Positions 1 to 7,575 of a stretch of DNA of 27,146 nucleotides are shown in pieces. Where the stretch lies: positions 1-27,146 of the forward strand of contig NZ_JAIQXU010000043.1 of assembly GCF_020166395.1 (NCBI RefSeq). The letters are read 5' to 3'. The position numbers and the translations under genes are program-made. Every line of letters begins with the position of its first letter. Position 1 is the first letter of the stretch. The notes under the pieces were generated by a model. It was not told where the DNA came from. It saw only the letters and a list, made by a program, of their open reading frames with translations, and made no database searches. The DNA is from Deinococcus betulae. Its GTDB lineage: Bacteria; Deinococcota; Deinococci; Deinococcales; Deinococcaceae.

Positions 1-2773
1 ATGCGCCCAGTTGATCTTCCATCCCTTCGCGGTAGCGCTGCCGTACCTCTCCTTTCCCGCCATGAAACACTTCTCGCGCCACACTGTGACGGAGTTCTCC
101 ACGATTGACCTGTTTTTGAATACGGTGACGGTACGCCTCGTCCTGCACGTACCGAAGCAGATACAGGGTCTTTTCCACACGCCCTAACTCAGCCACTGCT
201 CGCCCAAGCCCGGATAAGCTGCCATTTCGTTGCAACGTGCGCATTACACTCGTCGCGCCGACCTTACCCAACTTCAACGAACCTGCTAAGCGCAGCATGT
301 CCTCCCAATGAGCGGCGATCAGCCGCTCATTAACGATGTGGCGGCTGAGATCGTTGAGGGCGCCGTAATCAGCCTCCCGGTCCAGACGCCAGAACCGCTG
401 ATCAGGTAGATCTGCGAGTCGTGGACTGAATTGATAGCCCAGCAGAGAAAACAAGCCAAAGACCACATCGCTGGAGCCATGCGTATCCGCCATGATCTCG
501 CGTGGGTCCAGGCGGGTCTGCTGCTCCAGCAGACCCGCCAAAATGTAAAGCGAGTCGCGCAACGTTCCAGGAATGACGATGCCGTGAAAGCCCGTGAACT
601 GGTCGCTGGTGAAGTTGTAGTACGTCACCCCACGCTGCGCTCCGAAATATTTGCTGTTCCAGCCGGCATGGATCGTTCGTACAGGAACGACGAAGCGCAA
701 TCCGTCTGCAGAAGCCACTTCACCGCCGCCCCACTGTTGAGCCAGCGGTAGGTCAAACTGCGCGTCGACCAGACGGGCATTCGCTTGGATAAGCGTTTCT
801 GCCCGCACATAGTTCTGCTGAACCCAAGACAATCGGGGCAGAGTCAACGCAGGAACGTCCAGTCTGGACACAGCTTTCAATCCGATATTGCAGGCCTGCG
901 CCAGCAAAACGGCACAGATACTGAGTGGAAGGTCGCGCGCGAATGATTTGCCGTCTGACACGTGCGTGAACGCATCTGCCATTCCGGTCAGCTCATGCAC
1001 CTCCATCAAAAGTTCAGCTAGATCCACCACAGGGAGGCGTGCGGCGACTTGTGCCCGAAGGGATTTCAATGTGGGGGAATCAGGCGAGGCTTCGAGTGGG
1101 CTGAGGGACACGCGCGTATGACCATTCTCGACTGTAAGGGTCAACGCTCGGTTGTACGTAAGGTGGGTCTCCACCTCTCGGTAGGCGTTGGTGAGGTCTG
1201 TTCGCAACGCCTCTAGAGCGGGTCTCGGGTCTAGGGATCGGTCTAACACGCGAAGAACATCTGGTCTGGCGGCTATCCAAGCCTCTCCTTGGAGAAGTTC
1301 TGCACGCGGATCAGCGTAGCGTTCGCTCCTCGGAGCGAACACCTCTCGGCGCTTCAAAGCCTGCTGTAAACGTTCCAGCACGCAGAGGGTGTAAGCCTGG
1401 TGATCGACGCCACCAGAACGGGGAAAAACTCGGCGTGCCCACCCTTTGGGCACCACAGGCCGGGGGGCGTCGCTCCACTTCGGCTTCCCACGACCGCCCA
1501 CTTCCATTCGCTGAAGAAAGTGCCAGGCATCAAGCAAAGGTCTGGCACTTGGGGTTCCTTCGAGTGTAATGGTCCTTAACATGGTCGGCAGGAAACGCCG
1601 CACCGTGGTGTAGGAGTTCACCAGCGCCTCTGGCGCTGGATCATCATCTTCACTGGCCAGGGCGGCTACCGTTCGGATGGCCTGGCCAAGCTCCTCAGCA
1701 TTCACAAGGGCGAAAACCGCGTTGCGAAGCTCAGCAGAGGGGACATCAGGGTCCAGTAGAACCTGTGCCACTGTTCTCAGCTGAAGGGCAGCCTGGTCAA
1801 GATCTTTGAGGGTACGCAGACGCTCTTTCTTGCGGCGGCCCAACCCCATAAGGGTGAACTTGGTCATCAGCGCGTCAAAGACGTCTAAGGCGTCGTCTGT
1901 GGCTGAACGTTCCAAATGTTGAATGAACACCAACAGCGTTGCCAGGCGACGATCTTCCCCCATGCGAGCCAGCAATTGCACGCGAACTACCTGAGCGTGA
2001 CGTACCAGAACAACGCGTCGAGAATCTGGTACATCGTCCAGATTGACGGTGTGCACACCCAGCGAGCGAACCTGTTCTATGCGGTGGAACGCCTGATCAA
2101 GTGCTGGCGATGAGATCCGTGTTGGCGGTGTACGGAGAACCTCAAGAGGCGTCTTCCAGTCGCCTTCGCCCAACACCAGCAGGCTCTCCAGAGCCTGCTC
2201 CTGCTCTCGGGAGAGACGAGCACTCAGGCCTTCGAACGTCCGTACCGCGAAGCGGTCACGGACTCGGGCAATCAGCCGAGCCAGCACAGTAACACCAGGC
2301 AGCACAATCTTCTGGCCACTCAAATGAGCAGTTGCCAAGTCAAAGAGAACACTGGGGCGTTGAGCGCTCAGCGCCAACTGAGCGTAGACCCAGCGAATCA
2401 GATGAATGGCTGCCCAGTCGCCGAACTCCCGGTAGCCCAGGTGGGTGAGCAGGAGTGCGCGGTGTTTCGAACGCGTCGCTTCCCGCTGACCGTACTTTTG
2501 CAGGAGGTCAGGTGACAGCTCGAGTTGTTGGGCAAGATGCTCTACCACCATGGCGGGGACCTGACTGGGCGAAGGGAGAAAAGTGCCTAGGAATCGCAAG
2601 GTGCAGAGTTGGATGGCTACCCCTAACTTGTTGTGCTTTCGGCGACGCTCCGCCAGCAATGCAAGATCAGCGTCCGTCAGGAGAAAATACTGGGTGAGTT
2701 GTTCAGGAGTTGGGTCCCCGTGGTATTGGCCGTAACGGGCGGCCTGTTCATCGCTGAGAAATTCAACGGGCAT
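1..2773 (-). CDS. tnpA: Tn3-family transposase TnpA (C-terminus cut by window edge)
   Basis: DDE transposase for replicative transposition of the Tn3 element, acting on its 38-bp terminal repeats. The frame is open for 924 codons from the ATG at 2773 to base 2 with no frameshift; family members are about 970-1000 aa, so only the extreme C-terminus is missing. The N-terminus (MPVEFLSDEQAARYG) matches the DUF4158 domain of this family. The catalytic region is intact: Asp690 in the SADGLRF block, Asp763 in the MADTHGSSDVVFGL block, and the C-terminal GEVRQRYREGMEDQLGA block that carries the third acidic residue. The gene starts 42 bases after tnpR and is probably cotranscribed with it. The transposon therefore may still be active. 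Confidence 0.95.
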   Translation of the reverse strand, partial: MPVEFLSDEQAARYGQYHGDPTPEQLTQYFLLTDADLALLAERRRKHNKLGVAIQLCTLRFLGTFLPSPSQVPAMVVEHLAQQLELSPDLLQKYGQREATRSKHRALLLTHLGYREFGDWAAIHLIRWVYAQLALSAQRPSVLFDLATAHLSGQKIVLPGVTVLARLIARVRDRFAVRTFEGLSARLSREQEQALESLLVLGEGDWKTPLEVLRTPPTRISSPALDQAFHRIEQVRSLGVHTVNLDDVPDSRRVVLVRHAQVVRVQLLARMGEDRRLATLLVFIQHLERSATDDALDVFDALMTKFTLMGLGRRKKERLRTLKDLDQAALQLRTVAQVLLDPDVPSAELRNAVFALVNAEELGQAIRTVAALASEDDDPAPEALVNSYTTVRRFLPTMLRTITLEGTPSARPLLDAWHFLQRMEVGGRGKPKWSDAPRPVVPKGWARRVFPRSGGVDHQAYTLCVLERLQQALKRREVFAPRSERYADPRAELLQGEAWIAARPDVLRVLDRSLDPRPALEALRTDLTNAYREVETHLTYNRALTLTVENGHTRVSLSPLEASPDSPTLKSLRAQVAARLPVVDLAELLMEVHELTGMADAFTHVSDGKSFARDLPLSICAVLLAQACNIGLKAVSRLDVPALTLPRLSWVQQNYVRAETLIQANARLVDAQFDLPLAQQWGGGEVASADGLRFVVPVRTIHAGWNSKYFGAQRGVTYYNFTSDQFTGFHGIVIPGTLRDSLYILAGLLEQQTRLDPREIMADTHGSSDVVFGLFSLLGYQFSPRLADLPDQRFWRLDREADYGALNDLSRHIVNERLIAAHWEDMLRLAGSLKLGKVGATSVMRTLQRNGSLSGLGRAVAELGRVEKTLYLLRYVQDEAYRHRIQKQVNRGELRHSVAREVFHGGKGEVRQRYREGMEDQLGA

Positions 2774-2815
2774 AGCTCTGCCGGCATATGGGAGAAGACA
2801 GGCTGCGGTCTGGCA

Positions 2816-3376
2816 TCAGCCAGACCGCAAGTAGCTGTAGAGGGTTTCTCGACTGATCCCCAATTCACGCGCGAGGCCTGCTTTGGCCTCACCGTTCTGG
2901 GCTCGTCGCCGAAGTTGCTCTGCCTGCGCGGTGCTCAGCGCAGGTTTCCGGCCCTTGTACTTGCCCGACTGTTTCGCTTTGGCGATGCCTTCGCGTTGAT
3001 TTTCAAGATGATTCTGGCGCAGAAACTCAGCGACGGCACCAAGAACAGTCAGAATCAACACACTGAGCGGTGCATCGTTTCCAGCAAAGACGAGCCCTTC
3101 CCGGACGAACTCAACCCGGACGCCCCGCCCAGTCAACTCTAGAACCAACTGGCGGAGGTCATCCACGTTACGCGCGAGCCGGTCCATACTATGGACCATC
3201 ACCGTGTCGCCTTCGCGAACGAACCGCAACAGTTCCTGCAGTTGAGGTCGGTGAGAATTTTTCCCGCTGGCTCTGTCTTCAAAACACCGGTCCAGTTCAA
3301 TCCCGTCCAGTTGACGAGCAGTGTTCTGGTCGAGACTGCTGACCCGGATGTAGCCGACGCGCTGCCCTTTATTCAT
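2816..3376 (-). CDS. tnpR: Tn3-type serine resolvase TnpR
   Basis: Site-specific recombinase that resolves the cointegrates made by TnpA at the res site just upstream. It has 186 aa, the usual size. The N-terminal catalytic domain starts GQRVGYIRVSSLDQN, with Ser13 as the expected nucleophile and Arg11 beside it; the MDRLARN motif follows in the middle. The C-terminus (residues about 145-184, ending GISRETLYSYLRS) is the expected helix-turn-helix. The ATG at 3376 has an AGGAG ribosome site 3 bases upstream. The segment at the start of helix E reads EFLRQNHLENQREGI, where many relatives have EFERSLIRERQREGI, so a usually conserved Glu-Arg-Ser is changed. The first res subsite lies 14 bases upstream of the start, suggesting autoregulation. 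Confidence 0.93.
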   Translation of the reverse strand: MNKGQRVGYIRVSSLDQNTARQLDGIELDRCFEDRASGKNSHRPQLQELLRFVREGDTVMVHSMDRLARNVDDLRQLVLELTGRGVRVEFVREGLVFAGNDAPLSVLILTVLGAVAEFLRQNHLENQREGIAKAKQSGKYKGRKPALSTAQAEQLRRRAQNGEAKAGLARELGISRETLYSYLRSG

Positions 3377-3389
3377 GTGCTCCTACCAG

Positions 3390-3518
3390 TGTCAGGTTGA
3401 CGTCTAGACCTGACCTGACAGGTGTCAGAATAGACGAAAAAGGACTTCAACTGGACACTCGCAGTGCGTGTTCTTCAGCAAAGAGGAATGTCCAGCTGAG
3501 GTATACCCCAACTGGACA
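3390..3518. other. res: Tn3 res site with three resolvase subsites
   Basis: Three pairs of inverted TGTC half-sites lie upstream of tnpR. Subsite III is 3390-3420 (TGTCAGGT facing ACCTGACA, perfect 8-bp arms). Subsite II is about 3423-3457 (TGTCAG facing CTGGACA, about 35 bp). Subsite I, the likely crossover site, is 3489-3518 (TGTCCAGCTG facing CAACTGGACA, 9 of 10 matched) around a symmetric GGTATACC centre. The arrangement, with site I farthest from tnpR, is that of Tn21-like elements. Sequence and spacing are seen directly; the subsite roles are inferred from the family. Confidence 0.75.
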
Positions 3519-3526
3519 CGTCGACC

Positions 3527-3564
3527 CTTAGGGTAAGTTCCTGTTCCTACTCTCACTTGACCCC
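3527..3564 (-). repeat. 38-bp terminal inverted repeat of the Tn3 element
   Basis: Read on the minus strand it starts GGGGTCAAGTGAG and ends ACTTACCCTAAG, exactly 38 bases, the length and end motifs of Tn3-family repeats. It sits 8 bases beyond res subsite I. The disrupted neighbouring gene ends in it: the last residues Gly-Val-Lys and the stop codon at 3553-3555 are encoded by the repeat. Confidence 0.85.
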
Positions 3565-3981
3565 TGCTACTGCAATGCCGTACTGCTCGGTCGCGCCCAC
3601 CGTGTAATAGCCGGACACGTCGTGCAGACTGGTCACCCGCCGTCCCAGGCGCCGCTGCGCCCCGGTCAGGACCGCTTGTCGCAATGCCCGGCCATCCTGA
3701 GCACTCAGTAGGTACCGCAGGCTGCCTTGCGGGCCAGGGACCTCCCGTGCACTGAAAGCGGCTTGATCGTCGCCCAGCGCCAATTTGCTGTCCAGATGCT
3801 CGACGTCGGCCAGATCGCGGGCATACAGCCAGGGGCGGAACCGCGCGCGCTCCAGCCAGACCTGCGTGCCGTCTCGGCGCCAAATCAGCGCACGCCCAGA
3901 CAGGTCGGCATGGACCGACACGATACCGGGCGTCGGGTCGGACCCGAACACCAGGGGATCAAGGGCGGACGTGGCCGCCAC
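3565..3981 (-). pseudogene. 5' fragment of a family B DNA polymerase-like gene, cut by the transposon
   Basis: The 139 codons from the GTG at 3981 resemble the N-terminus of bacterial family B polymerase/exonuclease proteins (LDPLVFGSDPTPGIVSV at the start; GYYTVGATEQYGIA near the end, a region that in such proteins precedes the exonuclease domain). The frame then runs into the Tn3 repeat and stops at 3553, so no exonuclease or polymerase active site remains here. The continuation should lie beyond the transposon's other end, outside the window. The start is uncertain: the GTG follows directly after an in-frame TAG and has no clear ribosome site, so translation may depend on coupling to the upstream gene. 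Assignment rests on remembered family similarity. Confidence 0.55.
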
Positions 3982-4398
3982 CTAATGGGTCACGCGGCCC
4001 ACCGGACCGGCGAGGTCGCGCACGGCGGCCGCCACGCCCGCCAGCATCCCTGCCGTGGTGGCGCCCTGCTCCAGGCCCAGCCAGGCCGCCGAGTGCAGGG
4101 CATGGTAAGCGGCTTGCAGCGGGGCTTTGCGTGCACGACTGACTTCCGCATACCAGTCTTGACCGTAGCCCACCACGTCGGTATGGGGAAAGCCCGCCAG
4201 GACGGCCAAATCCTGGGCATGGCGCTCGATCTGGTCGGCGGTGGCCAGCAGCAGTGCCTGGTTCAGGGGCGCTTCCCCGACGACCGGGTTGAACTCGATG
4301 CAGGCCAGGACGCGCAGGGTGGTGGCGATGCAGGTCTCGAAGGTCTGCTGGTTGTGCACAGAGGCGGTGGGGTATGGGGCGGCGCCTCGAACAGTCAT
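3982..4398 (-). CDS. hypothetical protein, 138 aa
   Basis: Not recognised. An alanine-rich, probably helical and soluble protein (starts MTVRGAAPYPTASVHNQQ, contains VGYGQDWYAEVSRARKAPL). The ATG at 4398 has only a weak ribosome site, and the frame stays open upstream, so the start is uncertain. Its TAG stop (3982-3984) is followed directly, in the same frame, by the GTG of the polymerase-like fragment; read-through would join the two. That tight link suggests the two were one operon, or one longer gene with a nonsense codon. Confidence 0.55.
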   Translation of the reverse strand: MTVRGAAPYPTASVHNQQTFETCIATTLRVLACIEFNPVVGEAPLNQALLLATADQIERHAQDLAVLAGFPHTDVVGYGQDWYAEVSRARKAPLQAAYHALHSAAWLGLEQGATTAGMLAGVAAAVRDLAGPVGRVTH

Positions 4399-4679
4399 GC
4401 CTTCAGCGTGGCGCTGGGCAGGTTCCGCGTCAAGCGTTGAGGTCAGCGGAGGGCCCTTGTGTCTTGAATCTCGCCCAGTGTGAAGGCCTGCGCGTGCTCA
4501 GCCATGAACGGCTCTCAGCTCGGCCGCCAGGCTCAGGACTTCGGTGGCCACTAGCTGCGTCAGCGGCTTTGGGCCTTGGTCATTGCGGGCTTCCTTTTGA
4601 CTTAGATGCCCGACTGATCGGGAGATTTACGCCTCTCAAATGACCTCAAGCAGCCGTTCACAGACAGGAATGACGCGCT
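4399..4679. other. intergenic, with a possible gene-end remnant
   Basis: No full gene is visible. On the minus strand, about 40 codons ending at a TGA (4498-4500) read like a protein C-terminus (QGPKPLTQLVATEVLSLAAE), but have no start codon. A 20-codon ATG frame (MAEHAQAF...) begins at 4505 and overlaps that stop. These may be debris of the gene that once preceded the 138-aa gene. Confidence 0.25.
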
Positions 4680-5051
4680 TTACGACTCCAGCAGGAGTTC
4701 GGAAGTGGCGTCAAGAATGGTAATGGTGTCGCCCGCCGCACGGGGCCAAGGCCACACAATCGTTGTTTCAAAAGCCATCGTGAAATCTTCAATCGGAAGA
4801 TCAGCAATAGCCGCCTCCTCCCCATAGTCCAAATCTTCACCGCCCTTCTCCTCTTCGTATTGTGCTGCTTGAGGCGCAGCTTCTGCGATGCGACGCCAAA
4901 CCTCCCACTCTTCCTTTGAGCGCCTGTTGTTGTTGGCAAGCAAGAGCATTTCAAGTGCGCGAGAAGGGCTTACGTCGCATGTCAGTGCAAGACCGTAAAT
5001 AATCTGCGTGGTTCTCTCGTGCAATTCAAAAGTGTATTCCTTGAGTTCCAT
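4680..5051 (-). CDS. hypothetical acidic protein, 123 aa
   Basis: Not recognised. The ATG at 5051 is chosen because a GAGGT ribosome site lies 5 bases upstream; an in-frame TTG four codons earlier is less likely. The N-terminus (MELKEYTFELHERTTQIIYGLAL, given in part) followed by SPSRALEMLLLANN has the length and strand-helix-helix pattern of a small ribbon-helix-helix-like fold, but this is a guess. Residues about 68-93 are strongly acidic (EEEKGGEDLDYGEE). It lies 98 bases downstream of the tyrosine recombinase on the same strand. No transmembrane segment or signal peptide is seen. Confidence 0.65.
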   Translation of the reverse strand: MELKEYTFELHERTTQIIYGLALTCDVSPSRALEMLLLANNNRRSKEEWEVWRRIAEAAPQAAQYEEEKGGEDLDYGEEAAIADLPIEDFTMAFETTIVWPWPRAAGDTITILDATSELLLES

Positions 5052-5149
5052 TTTGTACCTCAACTGTACTGGAGAGGGTCGAAGGATCTATGTTGAGTGC
5101 CAACGTCGTCTGAAAGAGAGGGTCAAAGCGTTCTCCTGCTAGAGGCCTA

Positions 5150-6064
5150 TCAATCCACGTCAGGCAGCGCATCGGCGGCCGCCTTCAACCGGGAGCGGTT
5201 CAACTTGGCGTATCTCCGGGTGACGTTGCTGTTCTTGTGGCCCAGCGCTTCTTGCACTTCCTCCAGGGGGCGGCCCACATTCACCAGATTCGTGGCGAAG
5301 GTGTGGCGCAGCTTGTGAGGGGTGGCCCGCGCCGCCGGCACGTTGGCCCGCACCGCCACCCGGTGCATCATCGCCTGCACCGTGCGAACCGGAATCGCTT
5401 TGCCACTCGACAGATGCACGAACACCAGGGGACTGTGCCCTCTGGCCTGAATCTTCCGCACCCGGAGCCATTGGTACAGCGCCCGCTGTGCCGTGGCACT
5501 GAGGGGAATCAGCCGCTCCTCGTTCCCCTTGGCCACCACCCGCACCGCCGTCGGGAGGGGGTCACCGCCCTGGTGCTCCACGTCGCTCAGCTTCAGGTTT
5601 AGGGCCTCGCTGATTCGCAGGCCGGTGCCATACAAGAACGCCAAGATGGCCCAGTCTCGCAGGCCCTTGTCGTCGTTGGCGTTCTCGCGGGCGGCGTTCA
5701 GCAGGCGAGACAATTCCTCTTGACTGAGCGGCTGCGGCAACTTCGACGGGAGCTTGGGACTCTTGAGTTCCGCTGGCCCGCGCTGCATGCTCAGCTTCTC
5801 TACGTCTTCCAGGTAGCGCCACAGTTTCTTCCAGCTGGAGACCAGTCGCCGGGCCCGCGCTGGGGCGGGGCGGCCCTGCTGCATGTAGACCCGCAGTTCG
5901 CGTGCCCCGATCTGCTCCCACCCGGTCAGGTGCTCGTACTCGGTCAGGAGCCAGTTGGCGAGCTTTTCCGTATCCGCGCGGTACTGCCGCACGGTGGCCG
6001 GGCTCAGGGCTTCCTCGTGCAGCAGGTACCCCTCAAACGCGGGCAGCACGTCAAACAGGCTCAA
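5150..6064 (-). CDS. XerC/XerD-like tyrosine recombinase, complete
   Basis: Site-specific recombinase of the phage-integrase family, about 304 aa. An N-terminal SAM-like core-binding domain (FEGYLLHEEALSPATVRQYR, residues about 9-30) is followed by a catalytic domain with every expected residue, numbered from the TTG start: Arg150 (GTGLRISEAL), Lys179 (VVAKGNEER), His250 and Arg253 (HKLRHTFAT), His276 (ALGHKN) and the nucleophile Tyr285 (RRYAKL). The TTG at 6064 is preferred: GAGG lies 6 bases upstream and it overlaps the stop of the preceding gene by 14 bases. An ATG at 6115 without a ribosome site is the alternative (321 aa). Size and lack of an arm-binding domain fit plasmid dimer resolution or element integration; which one cannot be told. 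Confidence 0.9.
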   Translation of the reverse strand: MSLFDVLPAFEGYLLHEEALSPATVRQYRADTEKLANWLLTEYEHLTGWEQIGARELRVYMQQGRPAPARARRLVSSWKKLWRYLEDVEKLSMQRGPAELKSPKLPSKLPQPLSQEELSRLLNAARENANDDKGLRDWAILAFLYGTGLRISEALNLKLSDVEHQGGDPLPTAVRVVAKGNEERLIPLSATAQRALYQWLRVRKIQARGHSPLVFVHLSSGKAIPVRTVQAMMHRVAVRANVPAARATPHKLRHTFATNLVNVGRPLEEVQEALGHKNSNVTRRYAKLNRSRLKAAADALPDVD

Positions 6065-6383
6065 GGCCGTCCTCGCCCCCCTCTGCTGATGGTTCGGGTT
6101 CAAAAGCAGACCCATGCAGCAGGCCCAGCCAGTTCGTGACGCGCTCCGGGCTGCCATAGCAGTCGCCGGGAAACTCAGTCGCCACTAGTTCCAATATGCT
6201 GCCCATCGCCGCCTGATTCTCCGCGTCGGCCACACACGCTGCACCGAAGGCGTCGCCGCTCAGCAGGCGGAAGTGGAAGCTGGACAGCACCACTGGACCG
6301 TAGTTCACGTACCGCTCCAGGACCTCGGCGGTGCGGGAGGGGAGGCGGGAATGCCAATGGGCAGGAATCAGAAAAGGGGTCAT
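6051..6383 (-). CDS. hypothetical protein, 110 aa, translationally coupled to the recombinase
   Basis: Not recognised. The ATG at 6383 has a strong AGGAG ribosome site 5 bases upstream. The protein starts MTPFLIPAHWHSRLPSRTAE and ends in an acidic tail (EPEPSAEGGEDGLEPV). It looks soluble, with no signal or membrane segment. Its 3' end overlaps the recombinase start, so the two are probably made together; a role as partner or regulator of the recombinase is inference only. Confidence 0.7.
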   Translation of the reverse strand: MTPFLIPAHWHSRLPSRTAEVLERYVNYGPVVLSSFHFRLLSGDAFGAACVADAENQAAMGSILELVATEFPGDCYGSPERVTNWLGLLHGSAFEPEPSAEGGEDGLEPV

Positions 6384-6592
6384 GGATGCTCCTTGCCCGG
6401 TTCAGGGGCCTTCACGTCAGGGTACAGTGGAGGGTTCACGGTTCAGGCCTGTGCGGACTTGAGCCCGCCTCCGGGCATCAGCGTTGAGGGCTGTCTGCAC
6501 GCCTGATGAAAGAGATCTTCCCTTCCATCCTGCACGAGGGGCGCAGAAGGTCAGGTGGACTCCGGGTCAGCCAAAGGGAAAGCCTCAGGGCC

Positions 6593-6895
6593 CTAGCGAG
6601 GGCGGTTCAGGCGCTCCAACAGGTCGGTCAGTTCCGGCGCGCGCGGCGAGGCGGCGGGGGTCCGTCCGGCCAGAGTATCCAGGTCGGCAGTGGATAACAC
6701 CAGGCCGAACCCGGCCAGCTTTGTCTGGAGCTGCATCAGGGTCAGGCCGCCGCCGTAAGGGCCCGCAGTGGCCTGGGGATCGTCCAAGTTGCAGTACTCC
6801 AGTTCATCGTCCCGCTCGACGGTGAGGTAGAAATACTGAAGCGGCGCATCCCAGCCGTAGGACAGCGTGAGGTCGCCTTGCTGGAGCACCGGCAT
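6593..6895 (-). CDS. hypothetical protein, 100 aa
   Basis: Not recognised. It starts MPVLQQGDLTLSYGWDAPLQ and is rich in short strand-forming stretches (YFYLTVERDDELEYCNLDD), then helical (ELTDLLERLNRPR). The ATG at 6895 lies one base after the TGA of the upstream gene, so translation is probably coupled. It is the second gene of a likely operon starting at 7241; a 209-base gap with no clear gene follows before the 110-aa gene. Confidence 0.7.
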   Translation of the reverse strand: MPVLQQGDLTLSYGWDAPLQYFYLTVERDDELEYCNLDDPQATAGPYGGGLTLMQLQTKLAGFGLVLSTADLDTLAGRTPAASPRAPELTDLLERLNRPR

Positions 6896-6896
6896 C

Positions 6897-7241
6897 TCAG
6901 TTCACCGCCCGGTCGCGGGCTTCGCGCTGCTCGCGGTCAAAGTCGGCCCAGGTCTGAGCCTCTTTGACTTCAACGCGGATGTGCCCGTGGTACTCGTCGG
7001 AACTATTGCCTTCCGCCGTGACTTCCAGCAGCAGTCGGCGCTTGTTGCCGCCGTGGGTGGCCTGCGCCCACAGCTGCACTAAGAACTCGGCGTGGACACC
7101 ACCCCAGGAGCAGCCGGCTACCACGTCGGCCTGGCGCTGGAGCATGTCGGCGGCGATGAGCCGGGCTTCGTCAGGGGAATGGCCACAGCGTTCCAGCATC
7201 TCAGCCATTGCGTTGAGCATCCGTTGAGTCTGTTCTTTCAC
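6897..7241 (-). CDS. hypothetical protein, 114 aa, first gene of a small-gene operon
   Basis: Not recognised. The GTG at 7241 is preceded by a consensus AGGAGG ribosome site 9 bases upstream, which settles the start. The N-terminal half is helical (MLNAMAEMLERCGHSPDEAR, with 'IAADMLQRQAD' after it); the C-terminal half has strand-like and charged segments (GHIRVEVKEAQTWADFDREQ). No metal site or membrane segment is evident. The AT-rich region 7250-7320 upstream holds a palindrome that may control it. Confidence 0.75.
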   Translation of the reverse strand: MKEQTQRMLNAMAEMLERCGHSPDEARLIAADMLQRQADVVAGCSWGGVHAEFLVQLWAQATHGGNKRRLLLEVTAEGNSSDEYHGHIRVEVKEAQTWADFDREQREARDRAVN

Positions 7242-7291
7242 GGGTAATCGCCTCCTTATCTATAGGCAGAATATCACGTTTAACTTCATAT

Positions 7292-7443
7292 TACGTAAAA
7301 TAATTCTTTTACGCATATATGATTGCAAAGCCGGATATGGATGTATTTGTCGTGCCAGCCGTAGCCAAAGACGGTCTTCCTAAATTTCATCAGGGTGGGG
7401 GACGCCACCCTATTGCGTAAAACATGTTGGAGTTGCGTAAAAC
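7292..7443. promoter_or_regulatory. control region with four TGCGTAAAA-like motifs
   Basis: An AT-rich patch lies upstream of the GTG at 7241. TACGTAAAA (7292-7300) faces TTTTACGCA (7307-7315) across 6 bases, an inverted pair with one mismatch. Two further identical direct copies, TTGCGTAAAAC, lie at 7413-7423 and 7433-7443, 20 bases apart, about two helical turns. The pattern suggests a dimeric DNA-binding protein with a proximal operator and a distal tandem site. No confident -35/-10 pair could be assigned. The intervening bases (7316-7412) show a short GGGTGG/CCACCC hairpin and nothing else. Confidence 0.45.
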
Positions 7444-7501
7444 TGCTGAGGCCACAGAAGCCTCAAGAAGACCCCTCGAACGCTCCGCCAGGGGGAGACT
7501 T

Positions 7502-7539
7502 AAGAAACCTGTGGCCTCCGTACGACTGAGGCCACAGGT
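7502..7539 (-). terminator. rho-independent terminator of the 211-aa gene
   Basis: Perfect 12-bp stem (7507-7518 with 7528-7539; arms ACCTGTGGCCTC and complement) around a 9-base loop. On the minus strand it is followed by TTCTTA. It lies 37 bases downstream of the stop of the 7576-8211 gene. Confidence 0.65.
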
Positions 7540-7575
7540 GGATCTAAACGTTATGGCAATCCAGTCAGAGTGACC

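Larger units (their letters stand above)
1..3564 (-). mobile_element. Tn3-family transposon, partial at left window edge
   Basis: The element has the order terminal repeat, res site, tnpR, tnpA on the minus strand, with nothing between the res site and the repeat, so no passenger gene is visible at this end. The 38-bp inverted repeat at 3527-3564 has the family hallmarks (starts GGGG, ends TAAG). The other repeat should lie some 200-300 bases beyond base 1, because the transposase lacks only its last few dozen residues. Expected total size is about 3.8 kb. The expected 5-bp target duplication is TGCTA at 3565-3569; its partner copy is outside the window. Confidence 0.9.

Noticed and set aside
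3727..4440. 237-codon open frame on the plus strand
   Set aside because: Low-complexity Gly/Arg/Gln-rich product without motifs or ribosome site, antisense to the polymerase-like fragment and the 138-aa gene.
7292..7443. Plasmid origin with iterons
   Set aside because: Only four motif copies in mixed orientation, and no replication initiator gene nearby; an operator cluster is the simpler reading.
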